Positions 1 to 6,613 of a DNA stretch of 7,083 nucleotides are shown in pieces. The stretch lies in assembly GCA_963625535.1 (NCBI GenBank), contig CAVFUK010000102.1, positions 1 to 7,083 of the forward strand, given 5' to 3'. Each line of letters begins with the position of its first letter. The stretch's first letter is position 1. The translations under genes and the position numbers were made by a program. A model generated the notes under the pieces. The model made no database searches. It was not told the DNA's origin and saw nothing but the letters and a program-made list of their open reading frames with translations. Source of the DNA: Phocaeicola_A sp963625535 (GTDB taxonomy: Bacteria; Bacteroidota; Bacteroidia; Bacteroidales; Bacteroidaceae).

Positions 1-1852
1 CTTTGTTTATCTGATAGTGCGACGAGGTGAGGTTGTTGAACTGCCCAAACAACTCTACCGTCTCCATGGCTTCGTAGGTGAGCCGCAGGTTGAGTAGAGC
101 GTAGTCCTGATGCTTCACGTCGTCTGCCACATACAAGCCGCCAATGCCTTGCAAATTGGCATTAAGAAGGACGCGAGGTAGGGCTCTCCATCCTACACCC
201 AGGAAATACTGGTTTTTTGGAGCGCCGGTGAGGTCGCTCAGCGACGTGTGCAGATAGCTGTAGCTTGCCTTCAGCGTCAGTGCGTAGCAGGGATGGCTCT
301 GTGCCGTAACCTCTATTCCTTTGTTGAGGAAACTGCCGGTGTTCATGTTTCGCTGCGTTGTGCCGCCTTCTGCGGCGTTTACACTCACTGCCTGGATAAG
401 ATTACTGCCCTTGGACAGATAACCCGTTAGACTCAATTGTATGAAGCGAGAGAAGCGTTTCTCCAACGTCACCTCGTAGTTCATCATCTTCTCGGGGTCG
501 AGTTCGGCATTTGCCGTGCGGTAGAGGTACATTTCCTTGAACGAAGGGTTGCGGTAACCTTTGGCAAGCGAAGCCTTCAGGCTCCATCCCTCAGCGGGTG
601 TCAGCGCCAAGCCGAACTGGGGCAACAGGTGTGTGCCGAACTTGTCGCTGTTGGCCATACGCAGTCCTGCGCTCAGGGTGAGCCTGTCTTGTAGGAATCC
701 CTGCATAAGGGTAATGTAGGGAGAGTACTCTGTGATGCTTTTGCGGCTGATGGTTTGCATCCTTGCCTGCGTGCTGCCGTCCCCATAGGCATGGCCGCCG
801 GACATCGGGATTTTGCCCGTATAGGTGGCGAAATCGAATCCTACGGTAGCGTTGGCGTCTGTCCATGGGCGGAAGTTCTGATAGGCCAGGATGCCGAATC
901 GGTCGTCCAGGCTATGGAAGTGGTTAGGGTCGTCCACAAAGTGGTTGCCATGGTTGTAGTACACGCGTACGGCACCGCCTGTGGTTTCGTAGCGGTTGCT
1001 GAGTGCGAGAGACCCTTCACCGCGCAGCACGCTTTGGTGGTAGATGTCCGTCGACTCCGCATCCTTCAGCCGCGCGTAGATGGGGTCGTTGCCCACGAAG
1101 TGCATCAGCATGTAGTCGGCGTTCACGTTCCAATGGGTCGTCAGCTCGTAGCCCAACTTGGCATAGAGGCTCTTTTGCCGGAAGTCGAAATGCTTCTCGG
1201 TGCCGTCTGTGCAGTCGTAGCCCAATGAGACGAGCGAGGAGAAGCGCCCCTTGCGGATGCGGTTGGTGAGCGAGGTCTGCCACGTGTCGTAGGAGCCGTA
1301 TTGCGAGGTGAGGGTGGTCTCCACACCATCGGTCTGCGCTTGCTTGGTGATGACATTGATGACACCGCCCATGGCGTTGGAGCCATAGAGCACCGAGCCT
1401 GGTCCGCGCATCACCTCCACCCGCTCCACATACTCTGTCTCGTAGAAGTCCGCCACGGGATGGGAGTAGAGGCCGGCAAACTGCGGCTGTCCGTCCACCA
1501 TCATCAGAATGGCATTCGTCGGCGAACCGCCCACACCACGAATCTTGATGCCTCCGCTGCCGCCGTTGCTCACCCCGAAGCCGAACACGTTGCGTTGGGT
1601 GACGAAGAGGCTGGGGACCTCGCCCGATAGGGCCGACAGGAGCTGTGTCTGCCCCGAAGCCTCCAGCTGGCTGCCGCTGACGGTCGTCACCGTGTAGGGC
1701 AGCAGGTTGCGGTCCAGGGCGTGGTTGGTGCCTGTCACCACCACCTCGTTCATCCCATAGACGCGTGTGGTGTCCACCACCTCCGCGGTGGCTCCTGCCG
1801 TGAGAGGAAGCAGCACTGTCAGCAGCGCCGCTCTCCATGCGTAGATTCTCAT
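1..1852 (-). CDS. TonB-dependent outer-membrane receptor, C-terminus cut by window edge
   Basis: Translating the minus strand from the ATG at 1852 gives an uninterrupted frame of 617 codons to the window edge. Residues 1-23 form a signal peptide (hydrophobic core, ATA before the likely cut). NEVVVTGT at 35-42 resembles a TonB-box/plug entry. Residues about 45-170 are the plug domain, with IKIRGVGG (102-109), ILMMVDGQP (115-123), VERVEVMRGPGSVLYGSNAMGGVINVIT (142-169), typical of the FepA/BtuB-like group. The rest is a beta-barrel with alternating aromatic strands, ending near the edge in FGQFNNLTSSHYQI, which normally lies 20-30 residues before the C-terminus, so little is missing. There is no N-terminal carboxypeptidase-regulatory-like domain, which argues against a SusC-type glycan receptor. 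The family imports siderophores, cobalamin or other metal chelates with TonB energy; the ligand here is unknown. The start lies 3 bases after the DUF362 stop, implying co-transcription and coupled translation. Confidence 0.95.
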   Translation of the reverse strand, partial: MRIYAWRAALLTVLLPLTAGATAEVVDTTRVYGMNEVVVTGTNHALDRNLLPYTVTTVSGSQLEASGQTQLLSALSGEVPSLFVTQRNVFGFGVSNGGSGGIKIRGVGGSPTNAILMMVDGQPQFAGLYSHPVADFYETEYVERVEVMRGPGSVLYGSNAMGGVINVITKQAQTDGVETTLTSQYGSYDTWQTSLTNRIRKGRFSSLVSLGYDCTDGTEKHFDFRQKSLYAKLGYELTTHWNVNADYMLMHFVGNDPIYARLKDAESTDIYHQSVLRGEGSLALSNRYETTGGAVRVYYNHGNHFVDDPNHFHSLDDRFGILAYQNFRPWTDANATVGFDFATYTGKIPMSGGHAYGDGSTQARMQTISRKSITEYSPYITLMQGFLQDRLTLSAGLRMANSDKFGTHLLPQFGLALTPAEGWSLKASLAKGYRNPSFKEMYLYRTANAELDPEKMMNYEVTLEKRFSRFIQLSLTGYLSKGSNLIQAVSVNAAEGGTTQRNMNTGSFLNKGIEVTAQSHPCYALTLKASYSYLHTSLSDLTGAPKNQYFLGVGWRALPRVLLNANLQGIGGLYVADDVKHQDYALLNLRLTYEAMETVELFGQFNNLTSSHYQINK

Positions 1853-1855
1853 GCG

Positions 1856-2800
1856 TTATTTGTCGATGTTGATGAGTTTATACTTCTTGCTACCCAGACC
1901 GATTTGCTCGGCATAGTCGGTGATGTATGTGCCGTGCTGGCGATTGATGCGCTCGATGAGGGGCTTCTCGTCGTCGTCCTTGCCGGCTTTGTGGTTGAAG
2001 ACGAGGTCGAGGCAGGCTTGGTCCAGCGCCACAGGGTCTGTGGAGGCCAGAATGCCCATGTCCTTCAGCTTCGGGTCGGCGGGGTGACTGTCGCAGTCGC
2101 AGTCCACGCTCATGTTGTTCATCACGTTGATGTAGACGATGTCCTCGCCGAAATAGTTCGCCACGGCTTGTGCGGCAGCCGCCATGCTCTCGAGGAAATC
2201 ATCCTGCTTGGCTACGTTCTGCCAAAGCTCACCGGCATCGGTGGTCTTGCCGGCCGTGTGGATGTAGGCCTTTCCGGCGGTGGAAGCCACGCCGATGCTC
2301 TGGTTCTTCAGCACACCGCCGAAGCCGCCCATGGCGTGACCTTTGAAGTGTGCCAGGTTGATCATGAAGTCATAGTTCGCCAAATGGTCGCCCACGATGT
2401 CGTACTTGATGTGTTTCTTGTCCTTCACCGGGATGCGCATCTGTCCGTACTCGTCCATCAGGTCGAAAGCCGCGATGGAGTCGAACCCATGCGCGTGGAT
2501 GGTCTCCCAGTGTTTGCCTTTGTCCTGTCGGCTGCCACCGTAGGCTGTGCAACACTCCACCAACGTGCCGTTCACCTCGTCCACCAGGTTGCGGATGAGC
2601 GTCGGTTTCAGATAATTGTTGCCTCCCATCTCGCCAGAGCTGATTTTGATGGCAACGTGTCCGTGGGCTTTCACGCCCAAGGCTTGATAGATGCGAACCA
2701 ACGATTCCGGTGTGATCTCCTTCGTCATGTACACTTTCGGCTGTGCCCACAAGGCTACGTTGGCCACAAGGGCCGTAGCCAGTAAAAATAACTTCTTCAT
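1856..2800 (-). CDS. Exported DUF362 protein without ferredoxin insert
   Basis: This 314-residue protein starts with a signal peptide (1-19, VALWA before Q20), so it should be periplasmic. DUF362 hallmarks are visible: VAIKISSGEMGGNNYLKP (49-66), a GGS turn (88-90), the INLAHFKGHAMGGFGGVLKNQSIGVASTAGK block (147-177), CDCDSHP (234-240) and DMGILASTDPVALDQACLDLV (247-267). Many family members carry a 4Fe-4S ferredoxin module between the NQSIGVAS..GK block and the CDC block; here that stretch (about 178-200) holds no cysteine, so no canonical cluster site is present. Cysteines remain at 83, 84, 234, 236 and 263 and could bind a metal or be oxidised. The biochemical role of DUF362 is not established. 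A TACCTTTG element lies 45 bases upstream of the ATG, and the TonB-dependent receptor follows after 3 bases, so the two are probably one operon. Family assignment is firm; function is open. Confidence 0.93.
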   Translation of the reverse strand: MKKLFLLATALVANVALWAQPKVYMTKEITPESLVRIYQALGVKAHGHVAIKISSGEMGGNNYLKPTLIRNLVDEVNGTLVECCTAYGGSRQDKGKHWETIHAHGFDSIAAFDLMDEYGQMRIPVKDKKHIKYDIVGDHLANYDFMINLAHFKGHAMGGFGGVLKNQSIGVASTAGKAYIHTAGKTTDAGELWQNVAKQDDFLESMAAAAQAVANYFGEDIVYINVMNNMSVDCDCDSHPADPKLKDMGILASTDPVALDQACLDLVFNHKAGKDDDEKPLIERINRQHGTYITDYAEQIGLGSKKYKLINIDK

Positions 2801-2845
2801 AATGCTTAGCGTTTATATTTGAATAGTCTTTTCAATTTCTGTGGG

Positions 2846-2853
2846 CAAAGGTA
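2846..2853 (-). promoter_or_regulatory. Putative Bacteroidota -7 promoter element (TACCTTTG)
   Basis: Read on the minus strand the sequence is TACCTTTG, an exact match to the Bacteroidota -7 consensus TAnnTTTG. It would place the start of transcription near 2840 and give the DUF362 mRNA a leader of about 40 bases, too short for a cobalamin-type riboswitch. A -33 TTTG-like element is not evident at the usual distance (about 2872-2876), where the minus strand instead reads ACGGAA, part of an inverted repeat. That may mean a weak or activator-dependent promoter. Confidence 0.6.
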
Positions 2854-2870
2854 GAAATCAGACCTCATTC

Positions 2871-2892
2871 TTCCGTTATCCGCATTACGGAA
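2871..2892. promoter_or_regulatory. Inverted repeat overlapping the expected -33 region; possible operator
   Basis: TTCCGT (2871-2876) and ACGGAA (2887-2892) form a perfect 6-base inverted repeat around a 10-base spacer. The left arm sits where the -33 element of the DUF362 promoter should be, the position expected for a transcription-factor site. A 10-base perfect palindrome, TTGTGCACAA, lies just beyond it at 2895-2904. Arms this short can arise by chance, and no known regulator site is recognised. Confidence 0.3.
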
Positions 2893-2921
2893 TGTTGTGC
2901 ACAAATGACGGATGGAAACGA

Positions 2922-2958
2922 GCAGAGCCGCCTCCGGATGGTTCGGAAGCGGCTCTGC
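2922..2958 (-). terminator. Strong hairpin, likely terminator of the right-hand operon
   Basis: GCAGAGCCGC (2922-2931) pairs perfectly with GCGGCTCTGC (2949-2958). After one mismatch (2932/2948) a further 4 pairs, TCCG with CGGA, close a 7-base loop at 2937-2943. The hairpin begins about 28 bases after the stop codon of the TlpA-like gene and precedes the next promoter. The minus-strand sequence after it (TCGTTTCC) is only weakly T-rich, so this is not a textbook intrinsic terminator. The symmetrical stem could also act as an mRNA 3' stabiliser. Confidence 0.7.
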
Positions 2959-2986
2959 CGTGTGCGCAAATACTAACGCTAAAGTT

Positions 2987-4147
2987 TCATTCCAAAGCCT
3001 TTTCTACGGCCTCTCTCAGCAGATGGTCGTGAAGGTTGCGCATCACGATGCATCCGTTCTTGTCCAGCAACAGCACGAAGGGGATGGCGGCTACGCCGTA
3101 GTCCTTGGGTGCTTGACCTTTCCAACCCTTCAGGTCGGACATCTGCGGCCACTCCATCTGTTGCTTCTCCAGCGCACGCAGCCAAGCGGCCTTGCTCGTG
3201 TCGAGGGAGATGCTGACGATGTCCAAGCCTGCCGTATGGTATTTCTCGTAGAGCTCCTTCAGGAATGGAATCTCCATCACACATGGTCCGCACCACGAGG
3301 CCCAGAAGTCTATCAGCAACACCCTACCTGGCTTCACGTAGTCGGAGAGGCGGACGGCGTTGCCGTTCGGGTTCACCCCTTCCACCTCGCGGTAACGGTG
3401 ACCCTCTGACATCTCCTTTTGGGAGCTTTGGAAATACTGCTGTTCCTGCAGTTTTTTCTCTTCCTTTGCCCGATAGGCACGGAGCAGCAGAGAGTCCACA
3501 TGCTCCATCAAGTATGTGCGGTCCGGCTCTTCATACGATTCCGGTGGAAAGTTGAAATAGAGCGTCGCTCCTGCCGCATTGTGGATGTTCTCGCGGACAA
3601 AGCGGTTGTGCAGACTGCGGTAGGGAATGTACAAGGCGTGAAGTCGGTCGTTATAATTGTCCATCTCCTCCACCGACAAGGGCCCTTGCTTCTCTTTCTC
3701 GTCCCGCTCGGCAATGATTTGGTTCGTCTGTTCGCGTATGCGTCGGTTCTCCTTCAGCAACAGTTCGTCGTACCGATTGTTGATAGGAGTGCCAGTGACG
3801 GTAGCCCCCAGAGTGTCGTAAGCGACTGTGATGGTCCCTGCCTCCAGAAACACGGTCTGTTGCGACAGGCAGAACAGGTCGGTAGGCAGCAGTGTGGAGA
3901 ACTCCACGGTAGCCACCTGCGGCTCTTCACGCAACGAAGTTTTCAAGGTATAGTGGTTCTCCTTCACCTTCGCAGAGTCGAGCACCACCATCTTGTCGTA
4001 GTCGAACAAAGCGCGCTGCACCAAGTATACGGTGCGCTGGTTGTAGGAATCGTCCGGCAGAATGCCTTCCACCTGGCAAATCCGCTCTTGCGCTTGCGCC
4101 AGTAGGCCCATGAACAGTCCTACCAATAAAATATTAGCTTTTTTCAT
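2987..4147 (-). CDS. Exported TlpA-like thioredoxin-fold protein with DUF4369-like N-terminal half
   Basis: The 386-residue product has a signal peptide (1-19, AQA before Q20). Residues about 22-125 are a beta-rich segment resembling the DUF4369 domain found ahead of Bacteroidota TlpA proteins. Residues about 125-250 are highly charged and mainly helical (for example ENRRIREQTNQIIAERDEKEKQ and RAKEEKKLQEQQ). The C-terminal thioredoxin domain (about 258-386) has LSDYVKPGRVLLIDFWASWCGPC with the redox pair C286/C289, and the cis-proline loop AAIPF at P356. The family carries out thiol-disulfide exchange, usually reduction, in the periplasm. No lipobox cysteine follows the signal peptide, so it is probably soluble. 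The start overlaps the S41 protease stop as ATGA (4147-4144), implying translational coupling. It is the last gene of its operon and is followed by a hairpin. Its substrate is unknown; exported cysteine-bearing neighbours are candidates. Confidence 0.93.
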   Translation of the reverse strand: MKKANILLVGLFMGLLAQAQERICQVEGILPDDSYNQRTVYLVQRALFDYDKMVVLDSAKVKENHYTLKTSLREEPQVATVEFSTLLPTDLFCLSQQTVFLEAGTITVAYDTLGATVTGTPINNRYDELLLKENRRIREQTNQIIAERDEKEKQGPLSVEEMDNYNDRLHALYIPYRSLHNRFVRENIHNAAGATLYFNFPPESYEEPDRTYLMEHVDSLLLRAYRAKEEKKLQEQQYFQSSQKEMSEGHRYREVEGVNPNGNAVRLSDYVKPGRVLLIDFWASWCGPCVMEIPFLKELYEKYHTAGLDIVSISLDTSKAAWLRALEKQQMEWPQMSDLKGWKGQAPKDYGVAAIPFVLLLDKNGCIVMRNLHDHLLREAVEKALE

Positions 4148-5508
4148 CTTTTCGTGTCGTTCAAAAGTTTATGATACCGATTGGAATCTGTTAGGATGGC
4201 GATGGCTTGTTGCAAGGCCATGTTTCGCTCACCCATGATTTCGTAGTAACAGTCGTCCTTGCCAAAGAGCTCACGTGCCACCAACGCTTTGAGTTGGAGC
4301 GCCACGAACGCTTTCGCTTGCTCAAACGCTTCCTTGTCGAACGGGATGCCGGCTCTCTCCTCCGCCATCGTGCAGGCTGCCGGCAACAGTTCCTCTCCGG
4401 AAAAGCGGTTCTTGAACTTCTTCATGTCAGAATAAGCCTTTTCGAGTTCCTGCCGGTGAGAAGAGACGTATTCTCTGGCCGTTTGTTTCTGCACCCCTGC
4501 ATACGTGAGCAACGCATACCAATCGGAGGCAGGAATGGTGTCTGCCGCCACTGTCACGTCGGGTGAGATGCCTCCACCCCCATATAGCGTCCGTCCGGTT
4601 CGCAGGGAGTGGTAAGGGTTGCCTTTCGTGGCAACGCTGTCGTCTCCTTGCGCTCTCGACGCCGCTTCTTGGGCGTATTCCTCGCGTGACAGACCTTGAT
4701 AGGGCTTTTGTATGGAGCGTCCGCAAGGGGTGTAGTATTTGGCCACTGTCAGTCGGAGAGCCGATCCGTCAGAGAAGGGAAGAGTCTCCTGAATCAATCC
4801 TTTCCCGAAGGTGCGTCGACCTATCAGTATGCCACGGTCCCAGTCCTGAATGGCTCCCGCGAAGATTTCCGCTGCCGACATGGTTTGTTCGCTGACCAAT
4901 ACGGCAAGTCTTCCTTCCTCGAAAGCTCCCTCCTTTTGTCCCTTTACCACCTGTCGGTCGGAGTGGGCTCCTTCCGTCACGACCAGTTCCTCTCCTTTGT
5001 GCAAGAACTCATCGGCAAGCTCCAAAGCGGTCTCAAAGAAGCCTCCACTGTTTTTCTGGAGGTTCAGTATCAGATGCTTCATCCCTTGTCGTTGTAAGGA
5101 TTGCAGCCTTTCGCGGAACTCCGCGGCGGTGGTTTCGGTAAACATGTTGACCATGATGTAACCGATGCCAGGCTTTACCAGATAGGCTGCCGCAATGCCC
5201 GTGGGCGCTTTGCCCTCTTGCGTAGTCACAGCCTGTTGGTTAGGTTCTTGAGTAGTGTTCCCTGTCAACACTTGTTCGTTGGCTTTCGCCACTGCAGACG
5301 GCAGGTACTCCGAGTGAGGGTCCAACCTTTGTATCAACTCCTTTATCTGTTGCTCCACCAATGCGGACATGTCCACACTATCCACATACATGTGACCGAT
5401 GGCGTACATGGTCATGGAGAGCTTCTCTTCGGGTGAGGACTGTGCCAAGCCCGTTAACCTTGCCGAAGCGAGCAGCAAGAGCAACGCATATTTACATAAA
5501 CGGTCCAT
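4144..5508 (-). CDS. Exported S41 (C-terminal processing) peptidase lacking the PDZ domain
   Basis: The 454-residue product has a signal peptide (1-22, GLA before Q23). Residues 29-72 (KLSMTMYAIGHMYVDSVDM..LIQRLDPHSEYLPS) match the N-terminal helical region of CtpA/Prc-type proteases. AAYLVKPGIGYIMVNMF (107-123) and LILNLQKNSGGFFE (146-159) begin the protease core. The catalytic serine is S211 in QTMSAAEIFAGAIQD, with K236 exactly 25 residues later in RRTFGKGLIQ and Q240 four beyond; this matches the Ser-Lys spacing and following glutamine of Prc and algal CtpA. GGGGISPDVTV (310-320) and a helical C-terminal region complete the fold. The PDZ domain that normally lies between the LDPHS region and the core is absent, replaced by a 22-residue linker (85-106) rich in Q, T and N. 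It likely cleaves envelope proteins, but how it selects substrates without PDZ is unclear. It starts 10 bases after the hydrolase stop and overlaps the next gene by 4 bases. Confidence 0.93.
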   Translation of the reverse strand: MDRLCKYALLLLLASARLTGLAQSSPEEKLSMTMYAIGHMYVDSVDMSALVEQQIKELIQRLDPHSEYLPSAVAKANEQVLTGNTTQEPNQQAVTTQEGKAPTGIAAAYLVKPGIGYIMVNMFTETTAAEFRERLQSLQRQGMKHLILNLQKNSGGFFETALELADEFLHKGEELVVTEGAHSDRQVVKGQKEGAFEEGRLAVLVSEQTMSAAEIFAGAIQDWDRGILIGRRTFGKGLIQETLPFSDGSALRLTVAKYYTPCGRSIQKPYQGLSREEYAQEAASRAQGDDSVATKGNPYHSLRTGRTLYGGGGISPDVTVAADTIPASDWYALLTYAGVQKQTAREYVSSHRQELEKAYSDMKKFKNRFSGEELLPAACTMAEERAGIPFDKEAFEQAKAFVALQLKALVARELFGKDDCYYEIMGERNMALQQAIAILTDSNRYHKLLNDTKR

Positions 5509-5518
5509 CCTGTGAGTG

Positions 5519-6613
5519 TTATTTTACGTGAGTCTTTATCCATTGGTAAATCACCTCCAGCACTTTGGGCGAAGCCGGTGAGGTTATCTTCGCGTATTCC
5601 TCCTGCGTGCCTGTCTCGCAAGGGAGCAGCAGATGGTTCACACCCTCGATGGGCACGGTGGTCACGTCCTTGTTGTGTGCCAGGTAGCGCTTCACATTCC
5701 CTAGGTTCTGCTCGCAGTTCACCATGATGTCCTTTGTGCCGTTAATCGCAAGGACAGGGACGTTCACCTTGCTCAGGTAATCGGCAGGGTTGTAGCGGAT
5801 GAAGAAGCGGTACCACGGCGACGTAGCCTGAAGGATGTAGCGGTAGATAGGGAACCGGAAGTGGTCGAATTCGCCAGCGTTCTGACTCTTGAAGATGGAG
5901 TCGGACCGTGGTGACCATTTGTCGTAGGCCTCCTTCAGGTGATTGGCGAGCACCAAGCTGTCGGCATCGGCATACTTGTAGGCGATGGGGAACATGATGC
6001 CGTTGATCTCATCGTAGCGGGACTTGTCGTAGTCAGGAATGTTGCAAGCGTGCACGATGTCGATGTTCTGTTGGATGACCGAGCTCAGTCCGTCCGTCAT
6101 CAGTCCTGCGGCGGAAATCATGAACGCCACATCCTTGCAGCGCGCCGTCGCGATGCTGGCTACCGCACCGCCTTCGCTGTGTCCGAGCAACCCTATGCGG
6201 TTGTGCTTAATATCCTTGCGCGTCTTCAGATACTCCACGGCCGCAATGGCGTCCGTCGCGAAGTCGTAGGTCGTCGCCTGGCTGTAGTCGCCGTTCGTCT
6301 CGCCCACGCCGCGATCATCGGTCCGCAGCACGGCAATGCCACGGCTGCTCAGGTACTCGGCTATCTCCTTGAACACCTTGTGCCCTGCCATCTCTCCGTC
6401 GCGGTTCTGCGGATTTGTGCCCGAGAGGATGATGACGGCCGCCGAGCGTTTCTGTCCCTTGGGCAATGTCAGCGTTCCGCCATAGTGCAGTGTGTCCGTT
6501 CCCGTGAACGACACATTCTCCGACACAAACGCGTCGGTCGTCTGTGCCTGGCAGCAAAGTCCTGTCATCAGGGCTGCCAATAGCAGCAGCCCTGTGGTTC
6601 TCAGTCTTCTCAT
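5519..6613 (-). CDS. Exported alpha/beta hydrolase (probable esterase)
   Basis: From the ATG at 6613 the product has 364 residues. This start gives a clean signal peptide (MRRLRTTGLLLLAALMTGL..CQA, cut before Q24) and an ATGA overlap with the preceding stop; an in-frame ATG at 6631 would add six charged residues ahead of the signal. The catalytic triad is readable: nucleophile S146 in GLLGHSEGG, acid D295 in AINGTKDIMV, and H327 in EGVNHLLLP. The segment IILSGTNPQNRDG (61-73) is the oxyanion-hole strand, and RTDDRGVGET (97-106) is typical of the BAAT/EstD-like serine hydrolases. The region about 170-275 is a helical cap that probably shapes the substrate pocket. Activity on an ester or acyl substrate is likely; the natural substrate cannot be named. 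It lies between a TlpA-like gene and the S41 protease in one transcription unit. Two cysteines at 20-21 fall in the signal peptide but do not form a proper lipobox. Confidence 0.92.
   Translation of the reverse strand: MRRLRTTGLLLLAALMTGLCCQAQTTDAFVSENVSFTGTDTLHYGGTLTLPKGQKRSAAVIILSGTNPQNRDGEMAGHKVFKEIAEYLSSRGIAVLRTDDRGVGETNGDYSQATTYDFATDAIAAVEYLKTRKDIKHNRIGLLGHSEGGAVASIATARCKDVAFMISAAGLMTDGLSSVIQQNIDIVHACNIPDYDKSRYDEINGIMFPIAYKYADADSLVLANHLKEAYDKWSPRSDSIFKSQNAGEFDHFRFPIYRYILQATSPWYRFFIRYNPADYLSKVNVPVLAINGTKDIMVNCEQNLGNVKRYLAHNKDVTTVPIEGVNHLLLPCETGTQEEYAKITSPASPKVLEVIYQWIKTHVK

Noticed and set aside
1017..1838. A 273-codon open frame on the minus strand overlapping the TonB-dependent receptor in another frame
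   Set aside because: The translation is R/H/G-rich and compositionally odd, while the receptor frame shows intact plug and barrel motifs throughout, so there is no frameshift to explain.
1721..2785. A 354-codon open frame on the plus strand opposite the DUF362 gene, longer than the gene itself
   Set aside because: Its product is rich in H, V and L runs with no recognisable domain, it has no promoter, and the opposite strand encodes clear DUF362 signatures. It is best explained as codon-bias shadow.
2801..2845. Possible riboswitch in the leader of the DUF362/receptor unit
   Set aside because: The predicted leader is only about 40 bases, with no conserved cobalamin-box or similar motif visible.
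2841..3032. A 63-codon plus-strand open frame in the intergenic region
   Set aside because: It spans the hairpin and runs into the end of the TlpA-like gene, with no promoter or recognisable product.
3419..4105. A 228-codon plus-strand open frame opposite the TlpA-like gene
   Set aside because: It lies antisense to a gene with clear thioredoxin motifs and shows no domain or start signal.
5939..6583. A 214-codon plus-strand open frame opposite the alpha/beta hydrolase
   Set aside because: It is antisense to a gene with a complete catalytic triad and has no recognisable domain.
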